Shown: piece after piece, positions 17,249 to 26,231 of the stretch
Layout of the letters: every line of letters starts with the position of its first letter
How positions within the stretch are numbered: position 1 is the first letter of the stretch
DNA from: Sphingobium sp. SCG-1
GTDB lineage: Bacteria; Pseudomonadota; Alphaproteobacteria; Sphingomonadales; Sphingomonadaceae
Assembly: GCF_002953135.1 (NCBI RefSeq)
Contig: NZ_CP026372.1
Span: 1,984,001-2,048,000, forward strand
Direction of reading: 5' to 3'
DNA length: 64,000 bases
The notes under the pieces: model-generated
Told to the model about the DNA's origin: nothing
Database searches by the model: none
Seen by the model: only the letters and a program-made list of their open reading frames with translations
Position numbers and translations under genes: made by a program

Positions 17249-18235
17249 ATGGGTGCAGCGATTGTATTGCGGGACGACTTTGATGCGGCAGGCTTGAGAC
17301 GACTAGCGCGCGGGACCAGAAGCGCAAACCAGGGTCGTCGGCTAGTGGCCCTTGGCGGAAATTTATGGTGGCGGGAGCCGCAGCGATGCGGCGCGGATCG
17401 GCGGGGTGACGCTACAGATCGTGCGGGATTGGGTCGTGCGGTTCAATGCCCAAGGCCCAATGGACTGTTTGATGGCAAGGCACCGGGCAAGCCCCCCTTG
17501 TTGAATGATGCCCAGCGCCAAGCTCTTTTAGAGATCCTTGAAAGCGGCCCGATCCCGCGATCCATGGGGTTGTCCGCTGGCGACTGATCGACCTGGCGCG
17601 GTGGCTCCATGACGAATTTGGGGTTTCCCTGACGGAAACGACCGTGGGGCGGGAGTTGAAGAAGTTGGGTTATGTCAAACTGACCGCGCGCCCACGCCAC
17701 CACACCCAGAATGAATATGCTATGGAGGACTTCCAAAAAAAGGGGCTTTGCAGCCGAGTTGGCAAAGATAAAAGCAGCCCTCCCGCCCCGGCACTCGACC
17801 GTCGGCGCTGAAGGATCAGAGGACGAAATCAGCCTATATCTTTGGCGCTATCTGCCCCGAACTCGGCAAGGGGGCTGGCCTGATCCTTCCGTTCTGCAAT
17901 ACCCAGACCATGGCGCTGCACCTAGCAGAGATATCGCTCGCTATCGAGCCGGGCGCCCACGGCGTGCTGCTGATCGGTCAGGCCGGATGCACATGACCGG
18001 AAAGCTGGAAGTGCCCGAGAATACCAAAATCGTTCCGCTGCCGCCGAAATGCCCTGAGCTCAACCCGGTAGAAAATGTCTGACAGTTCATGCGCGAAAAC
18101 TGGCTATCCAACCGTATCTTCACATCCCATGACAATATCATCGACCTCTGCTGCGAAGCTTGGAACAGGCTTGTCGATCAGCCGTAGCGCATCATGACAA
18201 TAGGACGCCGCAAATGGGCACAGGTCGTGATCAAT
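17249..18235 (+). mobile_element. Degenerate IS630-family transposase
   Basis: An IS630-type transposase spread over several frames. It starts MGAAIVLRDDFDAAGLRRLA behind GGAGG, shifts frame near 17350 (LAEIYGGGSRSDAARIGGVT), again near 17460 (DGKAPGKPPLLN), near 17565 (HGVVRWRLIDLARWLHDEFG) and near 17740, then shows ALHLAEISLAIEPGAHGVLL, LPPKCPELNPVENV and RENWLSNRIF. The second catalytic Asp (normally in LLDQAG) is Gly, and two Trp codons of the C-terminus are stops. It is clearly inactive. I could not define its terminal inverted repeats. Confidence 0.85.
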
Positions 18236-18239
18236 GCAG

Positions 18240-18621
18240 AGTGGTATTATGGGGCGGGTTCATGCTGCGCGCGGCTGGCAAATTGATCTATTTCGCGGGT
18301 GATACCGGCTATGGCACGGGCAGTATATTCCGGGCGATGCGCCAGCAATTCGGGCCGGTCGACCTGGCGTTGCTTCCCATCGGCGCTTACGATCCCCGGT
18401 GGTTCATGGCTGCCCAGCACGTCGATCCCGAAGAAGCGGTGCAGATCATGCTAGACCTGGACGCAAAGGCCGCCTTGGGCATCCATTGGAGCACGTTCAG
18501 ACTGACCGATGAGGACCGCGATGAACCTGCCACACGGCTCGCGGCCCGAATGGCGGAGATCAATGCTGCGCCGGGCCGCTTCGTCGCCATGGCACCTGCG
18601 GACGTTTTTCAATTCGTTTGA
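18240..18621 (+). pseudogene. C-terminal half of an MBL-fold (NAPE-PLD/UlaG-like) hydrolase
   Basis: In frame from about 18240 the product reads LWGGFMLRAAGKLIYFAGDTGYG, then DPRWFMAAQHVDPEEAVQIM, then AALGIHWSTFRLTDE and a stop at 18619-18621. This is the second half of a zinc-dependent metallo-beta-lactamase-fold hydrolase, with the Asp of the FAGDTGYG motif and the final metal His of GIHW. The N-terminal HxHxDH half is missing, and the DNA immediately upstream is the end of the IS630 remnant, so IS-linked truncation is the simple explanation. Confidence 0.8.
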
Positions 18622-18644
18622 GGACATCCGCATGGCGGCGCCAA

Positions 18645-20165
18645 TCAGCGCGCCGCGTAGCTCTCCATGATATCCCGGCGCAGCGCTGCGCCACTGTCGT
18701 CGCGTGAATAGAACATGTGGCCACCCGGATACACGTGCAGCTTGACACGATCTGTGACGCCATAGCCCGGCATCTGGTCGATCAACAGGCGCGATCCGAA
18801 ATAGGGGCACGACAAGTCGTTCCACCCATGCACAATCGCGACGTGCATCTTGGGATCGATCGAGATCGCCTTTCGCAGGTCGGTGACGGGGCTGTCGCTG
18901 TTGTCCCGATCCCACTGCCGGTTCACGTCGTATGAGAGAGCATTGTAACGGCCATCGACTTTCCATCCTACCTGGTTGGTGACGAAGTCGACCATAGCCG
19001 AAGTGGTCGGCGCGATCAGCGTATCGAGCAGTGGGTCGTTGTAATTGGCCTGCGCGCTGGCCGGAAAGGGATCATAGGCAGTGACGTTCGAGTCATAAAC
19101 CGAGCCGATCTTGCCCTCTGCACGATGAATTTCGCGTAAGTAGGTCGCGATATCGACCCGGCCGTTCATCCGCCGAACCAGTACGGGATCGAGACCAGTC
19201 AGCTCGGCGACCTTGGACGAAAGCCGATCCGTTGCTTGCTTGTCTCTTGGGCCTGCAAGGAAGTCCGCAACAAACTCCGTGCGATCATATTGCTCAACCG
19301 CAGCCATGGTCTGCTCGTTCAGCGGCGTGCCTTTCCGCTCGAAATTGCCCGCCGCCATGGCCGTGAGGTTAATCATCCAGGGCAGGGGCGAAAGCGCGTC
19401 GGCCTCACCGATCGCCGGCGGGTCGAGATACGGCGACACCAGCGTCATGCCCGAAATTCCGACGCCAAGCTGGGTCTGAAGATAGAAAGCCAGCCGGGGA
19501 ACGCGATAGCCGCCATAGCTCTCCCCGACGAGATACTTCCGGCTGGTCATGCGCTTATTGGCGAGCAGCCAGTCATAGACAATGCGGCTGAGATAATGAA
19601 TGTCCTCGTCGGACTTGAAGAAGGCTTTCTTCGTCGCTTCCTCATCCACCCGGCTGCGGGAGAACCCCGTGCCGATGGGATCGATGAAAACAAGGTCTGT
19701 GAAGTCCAGCCAAGAATTATTATTGTCGCGCAGCACAGCCAGATCAGAGGGCGCGTCTCCCGCGTCGCCGAAGCGGACCTTCTTCGGCCCGATTGCACCC
19801 AGGTTCAGATAGACCGACGATGCGCCGGGTCCACCATTGAACGCGAACGTCACCGGGCGGTCGGGCGCGGCGCGGCCGGGAACCGTGTATGCGGTGTAGA
19901 CTACTTCGCCGAGAACCTTACCCTTGGCGTCTTTGATGGGGAGTGATCCGACCGTCGCGACATATTCCAGCCGCCGTCCGCCGATCGTTGCAGACTGCCT
20001 GGCGGATTTTGGAGCAGGAAAGTCGGCGAGGTCAGTGTCGGCTTTCGCGGCTTCCTTAGCCGCTGTTTTGACCTCGTCCTTCCCCTCGTTATCGGCAGCG
20101 TAGGCGGAGAGCGATCCTGACACTGCAAGGAGGGCGGCACAGGAAGCGAACATGGTCTTCAGCAT
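18645..20165 (-). CDS. Secreted serine carboxypeptidase-like peptidase (S10)
   Basis: Predicted to remove C-terminal residues from peptides outside the cytoplasm. The product starts with a signal peptide (MLKTMFASCAALLAVSG, cut after AYA), followed by NGGPGASS (oxyanion region), GESYGGYR with the catalytic Ser, and a C-terminal YPGGHMFYSRDD with the catalytic His; the Asp is likely in HGWNDLSCPY. The ATG at 20165 gives 506 residues and a clean signal peptide, while an ATG at 20225 would add 20 residues. No clear ribosome-binding site separates the two. It converges on the truncated MBL gene. Confidence 0.9.
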   Translation of the reverse strand: MLKTMFASCAALLAVSGSLSAYAADNEGKDEVKTAAKEAAKADTDLADFPAPKSARQSATIGGRRLEYVATVGSLPIKDAKGKVLGEVVYTAYTVPGRAAPDRPVTFAFNGGPGASSVYLNLGAIGPKKVRFGDAGDAPSDLAVLRDNNNSWLDFTDLVFIDPIGTGFSRSRVDEEATKKAFFKSDEDIHYLSRIVYDWLLANKRMTSRKYLVGESYGGYRVPRLAFYLQTQLGVGISGMTLVSPYLDPPAIGEADALSPLPWMINLTAMAAGNFERKGTPLNEQTMAAVEQYDRTEFVADFLAGPRDKQATDRLSSKVAELTGLDPVLVRRMNGRVDIATYLREIHRAEGKIGSVYDSNVTAYDPFPASAQANYNDPLLDTLIAPTTSAMVDFVTNQVGWKVDGRYNALSYDVNRQWDRDNSDSPVTDLRKAISIDPKMHVAIVHGWNDLSCPYFGSRLLIDQMPGYGVTDRVKLHVYPGGHMFYSRDDSGAALRRDIMESYAAR

Positions 20166-20323
20166 CGGAAACAGGCTCTTAATGAATGGGTTATGGAATT
20201 TGACTGAGTGAGTGACCTTAATCATGCAAGGCGGCGGCTTGCAACTGCCGATCGAGTGATCGACCTTATACCAAGCAACCCGTGGTTAGTTTCGTTAGCG
20301 ATCGGCAAAGATGCTTAGGAATA

Positions 20324-20348
20324 GCAACTTACTCGCGCATCGATCGTT
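20324..20348 (+). promoter_or_regulatory. Candidate EcfG (general stress sigma factor) promoter for katE
   Basis: GCAAC at 20324-20328, a 16-base spacer, and CGTT at 20345-20348. The alphaproteobacterial EcfG consensus is GGAAC-N16/17-CGTT, so there is one mismatch in the -35. It lies 77 bases before the katE start, a sensible distance, and catalase is a typical EcfG target. Confidence 0.45.
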
Positions 20349-20425
20349 ACTTGGTGATCGTGACAGGTCGGACATGAAATGCCCTCAATCAGAAAATGTC
20401 GCGCCCAAAAGCCTTAGGAGCCGAA

Positions 20426-22642
20426 ATGCCGAAAAAGATAGCGCCCAAGAAAAGCTCCAACACGTCCAAGGCACCTAAGGACATCGCCCCCGGCGCCCCA
20501 CTTTCCGGGGAGTCTTTACAGAAATCATCGCCCATCCCTGCAGACGCCGAAATATCGATGTCCTACGCGGAAGCTCAGGCTTCGGGCGGTGAGACACATC
20601 AGGTCGCGGGCGGGGGCGTCCCTGCTCTTACGACGCAGCAGGGCGTGCCGGTAGCGGATGACCAGAACAGCCTGAAACAAGGCGCGCGCGGTCCGACACT
20701 TCTTGAGGATTTTCACTTCCGCGAAAAGATATTCCACTTCGATCATGAACGCATCCCTGAACGGGTGGTCCATGCACGGGGTTATGGCGCGCATGGTTAC
20801 TTCGAACTGACCGACAGCCTGTCGGACGTCACACGTGCGGATATCTTCCAGCGAGTAGGCGAGCGTACGCCTGCTTTTGTCCGTTTTTCGACCGTTGCAG
20901 GCTCAAAGGGGTCCGCCGATCTCGCGCGTGATGTCCGCGGCTTTGCCGTGAAGCTTTATACAAAGGAGGGCAATTGGGATCTTGTCGGCAACAATATTCC
21001 CGTCTTCTTCATTCAGGACGCGATTAAATTTCCCGACTTGATCCACGCGGCCAAGCCTGAGCCGGATCGTGCGTTTCCGCAGGCGCAGACGGCGCATGAC
21101 AATTTCTGGGACTTCATCAGCCTGACGCCAGAAAGTATGCACATGGTCATGTGGATCATGTCGGATCGGACTATTCCGCGCTCCTTCCGTACTATGGAGG
21201 GCTTTGGCGTCCATACCTTCCGCCTCGTCGATGCTGAAGGTCAATCCACGTTCGTGAAGTTCCACTGGAAGCCAAAACAGGCGCTTCAGTCCGTGCTTTG
21301 GAACGAAGCGGTCAAAATCAATGGCGCAGACCCGGATTTCCATCGGCGCGATTTGTGGGACGCGATCAATGCCGGCGATTTTCCCGAATGGGAACTGGGC
21401 GTCCAGTTATTCGACCAGGCGTTTGCCGACCAGTTCGCGTTCGATGTTCTGGACGCGACCAAGATCATCCCTGAAGAGATATTGCCTGTCCGCCGCGTCG
21501 GGCGCCTCGTGCTCGACCGGGTGGTCGATAATTTCTTCGCTGAGACAGAACAGGTCGCTTTCTGCACCCAGCATGTGCCACCCGGCATCGACTTTACGAA
21601 CGACCCGCTGCTTCAGGGCCGCAACTTCTCCTATCTCGACACTCAGTTGAAGCGGCTCGGCGGCCCTAACTTCACGCATATCCCAATCAACGCGCCGAAA
21701 TCCCCGGTCGCGCATTTCCAGCAGGATGGGCATATGGCGATGGCCAATCCGCGAGGACGGGCGAATTACGAACCTAATAGCTGGGGCGCTTCCATGGGTG
21801 GCCCACGGGAGGATCCGGTCCGCGGCTTCACCAGCTTTGCCGCAAGCGAGGATGGCCGCAAACTGCGAATCCGGCCGGAGAGCTTTGCCGACCACTACAG
21901 CCAGGCCAGGCAATTCTATGTCAGCCAGCTTCCTATTGAACAGAAGCATATCGTCGATGCGCTGGTGTTCGAACTGAGCAAAGTGGAGCGTCCCGATATT
22001 CGTGCACGCATGGTCTCGCACTTGCTCAACATCGACGAGACACTTGCAGCAAAAGTCGCGGATGGCCTCGGTCTGCCGGAATTGCCTACCCCTGCACAGG
22101 CGGCGAGTCCCACTATTACCGATCTCCCACCTTCGGATGCACTCTCGATTGTCAAAAACGGTCCTCCAACCTTCAAGGGCCGGAAGCTTGGCATATTGCT
22201 AAGCGACGGTGCGGATGCGGCCTTGTTCAATGGTCTGGTCAAAGCGATCGACAAGGTGGGAGCGATGTACGAAGTCGTGGCTCCAAAGATAGGCGGGGTG
22301 AGCCTGTCCGACGGGACCAAGGTCGCCGCCAAGCAGAAGATCGATGGCGGTCCGTCGATATTGTTCGACGCGGTGGCGGTGGTGGTATCAGAGGCGGGTG
22401 CCGGTCTGCTGGCGTCCGATGCGGCTACGCAGGATTTTGTGCGCGATGCCTTTGGACACTGCAAATTCATCGGGTTGACGAAGGAAGCCGAGCCAATCTT
22501 CGTAAAAGGCGGCATCCGGGATGACCTCGATGAAGCCTGTATTCCGCTCGCAACAGCCAAGGACGCTTCCGCATTTGTCGATGCAATCGCGGCTCTCCGC
22601 TTCTGGCCGCGTGAACTGAAGGTTGATCTTGATGCTAAATGA
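20426..22642 (+). CDS. katE: Large-subunit (clade 2, HPII-type) catalase
   Basis: Splits hydrogen peroxide into water and oxygen in the cytoplasm. The 738 residues have the long N-terminal arm of large-subunit catalases. The core holds the active-site His in VVHARGYGAHG, the Asn in the NNIPVFFIQD motif and the haem-ligand Tyr in RNFSYLDTQ. From about residue 590 there is a flavodoxin/DJ-1-like C-terminal domain (GRKLGILLSDGADAALF). The ATG at 20426 is chosen because AGGAG lies 5 bases upstream; an ATG at 20396 would add ten residues. It overlaps the ankyrin gene and may be controlled by the EcfG-like site upstream. Confidence 0.95.
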   Translation: MPKKIAPKKSSNTSKAPKDIAPGAPLSGESLQKSSPIPADAEISMSYAEAQASGGETHQVAGGGVPALTTQQGVPVADDQNSLKQGARGPTLLEDFHFREKIFHFDHERIPERVVHARGYGAHGYFELTDSLSDVTRADIFQRVGERTPAFVRFSTVAGSKGSADLARDVRGFAVKLYTKEGNWDLVGNNIPVFFIQDAIKFPDLIHAAKPEPDRAFPQAQTAHDNFWDFISLTPESMHMVMWIMSDRTIPRSFRTMEGFGVHTFRLVDAEGQSTFVKFHWKPKQALQSVLWNEAVKINGADPDFHRRDLWDAINAGDFPEWELGVQLFDQAFADQFAFDVLDATKIIPEEILPVRRVGRLVLDRVVDNFFAETEQVAFCTQHVPPGIDFTNDPLLQGRNFSYLDTQLKRLGGPNFTHIPINAPKSPVAHFQQDGHMAMANPRGRANYEPNSWGASMGGPREDPVRGFTSFAASEDGRKLRIRPESFADHYSQARQFYVSQLPIEQKHIVDALVFELSKVERPDIRARMVSHLLNIDETLAAKVADGLGLPELPTPAQAASPTITDLPPSDALSIVKNGPPTFKGRKLGILLSDGADAALFNGLVKAIDKVGAMYEVVAPKIGGVSLSDGTKVAAKQKIDGGPSILFDAVAVVVSEAGAGLLASDAATQDFVRDAFGHCKFIGLTKEAEPIFVKGGIRDDLDEACIPLATAKDASAFVDAIAALRFWPRELKVDLDAK

Positions 22643-23183
22643 CGCGCGGACGGGCGAGGTGGCGGACGACCCGGTTCTGCCGCCTCTGCCGTCAACCGGA
22701 CGCCTTCAGGAACTGTTGTTCGACGCTGCGCGTCTGGGGCGGGTCGATGTCATACCGGCGCTGCTCCAGGCCGGGGCTGACATAGGCGCGAGCGATGCCA
22801 AAGGATACACGCCTCTCATCCTCGCCAGCTACAATGGTCATGAAGCAGCCACTGCGCTTTTGCTGTCAAATGGGGCCGATGTCGATCAGGCTGATGAGGG
22901 GCGGGGCAACACCGCGCTAATGGGCGTCGCGTTTAAAGGGTATGAGCACGTAGCTGCATTACTTCTCGACGCCGGCGCACTTCCAGACGCGAGGAATAAT
23001 GCTGGGCAGACGGCGCTGATGATGGCCGCTCTGTTCGGCCATCATGCGATCGTGGATCGCCTGCTTGCAAGTGGAGCCGACCCGCACGCGAGAGATATAG
23101 CCGAAAACAGCGCGATCACTGTGGCTAAGGCGCAAGGAAACGACGCGATGGTATCAAGGCTGATGTCCGTTCAGATACTTTAG
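22632..23183 (+). CDS. Ankyrin-repeat protein coupled to the catalase
   Basis: A 183-residue protein with about four ankyrin repeats: RVDVIPALLQAGADIGASDAKG, YTPLILASYNGHEAATALLL, NTALMGVAFKGYEHVAALLL and QTALMMAALFGHHAIVDRLL. Ankyrin repeats mediate protein contacts. Its ATG lies 11 bases inside the end of katE, so translation is coupled and the two products probably act together. In Pseudomonas an ankyrin protein (AnkB) encoded after katB supports catalase activity at the membrane, and a similar helper role is a reasonable inference. No signal peptide is visible. Confidence 0.88.
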   Translation: MLNDARTGEVADDPVLPPLPSTGRLQELLFDAARLGRVDVIPALLQAGADIGASDAKGYTPLILASYNGHEAATALLLSNGADVDQADEGRGNTALMGVAFKGYEHVAALLLDAGALPDARNNAGQTALMMAALFGHHAIVDRLLASGADPHARDIAENSAITVAKAQGNDAMVSRLMSVQIL

Positions 23184-23273
23184 TGAGCAATCGCTCCAGT
23201 TGCCCAGAACTGGTCCATTCCTAAAGGCGCCGCTTTCCACTAGATTTAATCATGTGACCGCTGGAGGAGAGCT

Positions 23274-24017
23274 ATGGGCGACATTCGTGTGGGTATCGGC
23301 GGCTGGACGTTCGAGCCGTGGCGGGGAACATTCTACCCCGCAGATCTTCGTCAGAAGGACGAGCTTGCCTACGCGTGCCAGCACTTGACGACGATAGAGA
23401 TCAACGGCACCTATTATCGCTCGCAGAGTCCCAAGACCTTCGCAGGTTGGGCGGATACTGCGCCGGATGGCTTCGTGTTTGCCGTCAAAGCTTCACGATA
23501 TTGTACCAATCGGAAGGTGCTTGGAGAGGCCGGCGAGTCCGTCGACAAGTTCGTGAAACAGGGCATTGCGGAGCTTGGAGCGAAACTCGGGCCGATCCTT
23601 TGGCAGTTCGCACCGACAAAGGCCTTCGACGCGGAGGATATGGGTGCATTTTTAGCGCTGCTGCCAACCAGCGTCGACGGTGTACCTCTGCGACATGCGC
23701 TTGAGGTGCGGCACGAAAGTTTCCGCGATCCTATTTTTATCGATCTGGCTAAGAATGCCGGAGTTGCCATCGTTCTTGCCGATCATGAGACCTATCCGTT
23801 GATCGACGCAGCCACTACCGATTTCACTTATGCGCGGCTGATGAGATCGGTGGAAGAGCAACCGACCGGCTACACTCCGGACGAGATTAATCACTGGGTC
23901 GACCGCGCTAAGGAATGGGCGACCAAAGGCGATGTCTTCGCCTATTTCATCAGCGGCGCGAAGGTGCGGGCACCCGCCGCCGCGCAAGCCCTTATCGGCA
24001 AGCTCGGCGGCGTGTGA
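23274..24017 (+). CDS. DUF72 (YecE-like) family protein
   Basis: A 247-residue DUF72 protein with a predicted TIM-barrel fold. Family marks are IRVGIGGWTFEPWRGTFYP at the start, TIEINGTYYRSQ, GFVFAVKASRY and the ending VFAYFISGAKVRAPAAAQAL. The biochemical function of the family is not established. GGAGGAGA lies 4 bases before the ATG. It stands 90 bases after the ankyrin gene and could belong to the same stress-related unit, and it ends 3 bases before the convergent paoC-like gene. Confidence 0.88.
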   Translation: MGDIRVGIGGWTFEPWRGTFYPADLRQKDELAYACQHLTTIEINGTYYRSQSPKTFAGWADTAPDGFVFAVKASRYCTNRKVLGEAGESVDKFVKQGIAELGAKLGPILWQFAPTKAFDAEDMGAFLALLPTSVDGVPLRHALEVRHESFRDPIFIDLAKNAGVAIVLADHETYPLIDAATTDFTYARLMRSVEEQPTGYTPDEINHWVDRAKEWATKGDVFAYFISGAKVRAPAAAQALIGKLGGV

Positions 24018-24020
24018 GTA

Positions 24021-26231
24021 TCAGACCCTAGCGAGTCCGCCCAAAACCTTGTCCAGCGTCATCGGATATTCGCGGAGGCGAACGCCCGTAGCATTATAGA
24101 TCGCGTTGGCGATCGCTGCCCCCGCGCCGCAAAGCCCCAGTTCGCCCACACCCTTCGCCTTCATCGGCGAGGATTTGTCGTCCAGTTCATCGATGAACAG
24201 CACGTCCTGCTCCGGAATGTCGGCGTGCACGGGCACATGATATTCCGCCATGTCATGATTGACGAAGTAGCCGAAGCGCGTATCGACGACGAGTTCCTCC
24301 ATCAGCGCTGCGCCGACCCCCATCGTCATCGCGCCGATCACCTGGCTCCGCGCCGTCTTGGGATTGAGGATACGCCCTGCCGCGAAGGCGCCACTCATCC
24401 GGCGCACGCGCGTTTCGCCAGTGTAGATATCGACACCGACTTCGGCGAAATGCGCGCCGAAGGTTGCTTGCGCGTACCGGTCGCCCAAATCACCGAATTC
24501 GATTTTGTCCTCGACAGTGAGGCCTTCACGTCCGGCCGCTTGGCCAATCGGAATGGCTTTGCCAGCGGCCTTTATCATGCCGTCTTCGAACACGGCATCC
24601 TGTGCATTGAACCCGGCGCGCTGCGCCAATAGACCGCGCAGGGTGTCGCACGCCGCATACACGCCCGCCGTCGAGCTGTTCGCGCCCCATTGGCCGCCGG
24701 AACCCGCAGACGCAGGGAAGCTGCTGTCGCCCAGGTTCACCGTGACCTGATCGATGCCGACACCCATCATCTCCGCAGCCGTCTGCGCGATGATGGTATA
24801 GGTGCCGGTCCCGATGTCGGTCATGTCGGTTGAAACGGTGATGTGCCCCTTGCCGTCAATGGCGACGCGCGCGCCGGACGTATTTGTAAGGTTGTTCCGA
24901 AATGCCGCCGCGACGCCCATGCCCACCAGCCATTGTCCATCGCGCACTTGGCCGGGCTTCGGGCTGCGTTTTGCCCAACCAAAGCGCACAGCGCCCTCAC
25001 GAAGGCATTCGACGAATTTACGGCTGGAGAAGGGGCGTTCAGGGCCTGCTTCCGGATCGAATTGAACATCGTTCCTGATGCGCAGTTCGACCGGATCGAC
25101 GTTACAGGCTTCCGCTAGTTCGTCCATCGCGACCTCCAGCGCGAGCAGGCCTACTGCCTCGCCGGGCGCTCGCATCGCATTGGCTTCCGGCAGGTCGAGC
25201 ACCGCGAGGCGGTGCTTCGTCATCCGGTTCTTGCCCGCATAGAGAAGGCGCGTCTGCATAGCAGCGCTCTCCACATCGCCACCGGGCAAATCGCCTGCCC
25301 AAACCTCATGTCCGATTGCCTGAATGATGCCATCGTTCGATGCGCCGATCCGCAGCCGCTGGATCGTGGCGGGGCGATGCGTAGTGTTGTTGGGGATCTG
25401 CGGTCTCGCCAAGGCGACTTTCACGGGACGGTTCACAGCGCGCGCGCCAAGTGCCGCCAGCAGGGCGTCTGCTCGAAGAAACAGCTTCGATCCGAACCCA
25501 CCGCCGATATAGGGGGACACGACGCGCACGTTTTCTGGCGGAATTTTGAGCGTCTTGGCAAGTTCCTTCACCGCCCACGTCACCATCTGGTTCGATGTCC
25601 AGACCGTCACCTTGTCGCCCGACCACGCCGCTGTCGTTGCGTGAGGCTCCAGCATGGCATGGCTCTGATCGGGCGTGGTGTAGGTCTGATCGACTTTCAC
25701 TGGAGCGCTTTTGAACGCCCCGGCAAAGTCTCCAACTTCGGTATCTGCGGGCGAACCCTGAACCTTCTTTGGCGCGAGCGCAGTTGACTTCTGCGCTTTC
25801 AAGTCGAACTTTCCGGTGTCCAACGCATAGTCGATCCGAACCAACTTCGCGGCGTCGCGCGCCTGTTCGAATGTCTCCGCAATAACGAGGGCGACTGCCT
25901 GATCGTAATGCTGGATATCCGGCCCGCCGAGCAGGCGGGCTGTGTTCATATTCCCCTGACCTAAAGCGCCTGCGTTTGCGTGCGTGACTACGGCCAGCAC
26001 GCCGGGCGCGGCTTCAGCATCCTGGGTGTCCATCGCGCTGATCGTTCCCTTGGCAATGGCCGAGCCGACCATGAAGCCGTAAGCTGCGCTTGGCGCGACG
26101 TCATGCCGTTCATAGGCGTAGGGAGCGGTGCCGCTGACTTTCAAAGGCCCGTCGATGCGGGACAACGGCTGGCCCACGACACGGGCACGGTCGATAGGGT
26201 TTTCCGCTGCGGCTGGTTGATCGAACTTCAT
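24021..26231 (-). CDS. paoC: Aldehyde oxidoreductase molybdenum-binding subunit, PaoC-like
   Basis: Large catalytic subunit of a xanthine-oxidase-family enzyme that oxidises aldehydes (broad aromatic range in E. coli PaoABC). Its 736 residues match PaoC (732) and include VSPYIGGGFGSKLFLRADAL around the Mo cofactor and GVGELGLCGAGAA near the C-terminus, with the proposed catalytic base Glu697. PaoABC uses the cytosine-dinucleotide form of molybdopterin and is periplasmic, carried by the Tat signal of the iron-sulfur subunit. It overlaps the FAD subunit gene by 4 bases. No PaoD/XdhC-type maturation gene is visible in the window. Confidence 0.93.
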   Translation of the reverse strand: MKFDQPAAAENPIDRARVVGQPLSRIDGPLKVSGTAPYAYERHDVAPSAAYGFMVGSAIAKGTISAMDTQDAEAAPGVLAVVTHANAGALGQGNMNTARLLGGPDIQHYDQAVALVIAETFEQARDAAKLVRIDYALDTGKFDLKAQKSTALAPKKVQGSPADTEVGDFAGAFKSAPVKVDQTYTTPDQSHAMLEPHATTAAWSGDKVTVWTSNQMVTWAVKELAKTLKIPPENVRVVSPYIGGGFGSKLFLRADALLAALGARAVNRPVKVALARPQIPNNTTHRPATIQRLRIGASNDGIIQAIGHEVWAGDLPGGDVESAAMQTRLLYAGKNRMTKHRLAVLDLPEANAMRAPGEAVGLLALEVAMDELAEACNVDPVELRIRNDVQFDPEAGPERPFSSRKFVECLREGAVRFGWAKRSPKPGQVRDGQWLVGMGVAAAFRNNLTNTSGARVAIDGKGHITVSTDMTDIGTGTYTIIAQTAAEMMGVGIDQVTVNLGDSSFPASAGSGGQWGANSSTAGVYAACDTLRGLLAQRAGFNAQDAVFEDGMIKAAGKAIPIGQAAGREGLTVEDKIEFGDLGDRYAQATFGAHFAEVGVDIYTGETRVRRMSGAFAAGRILNPKTARSQVIGAMTMGVGAALMEELVVDTRFGYFVNHDMAEYHVPVHADIPEQDVLFIDELDDKSSPMKAKGVGELGLCGAGAAIANAIYNATGVRLREYPMTLDKVLGGLARV

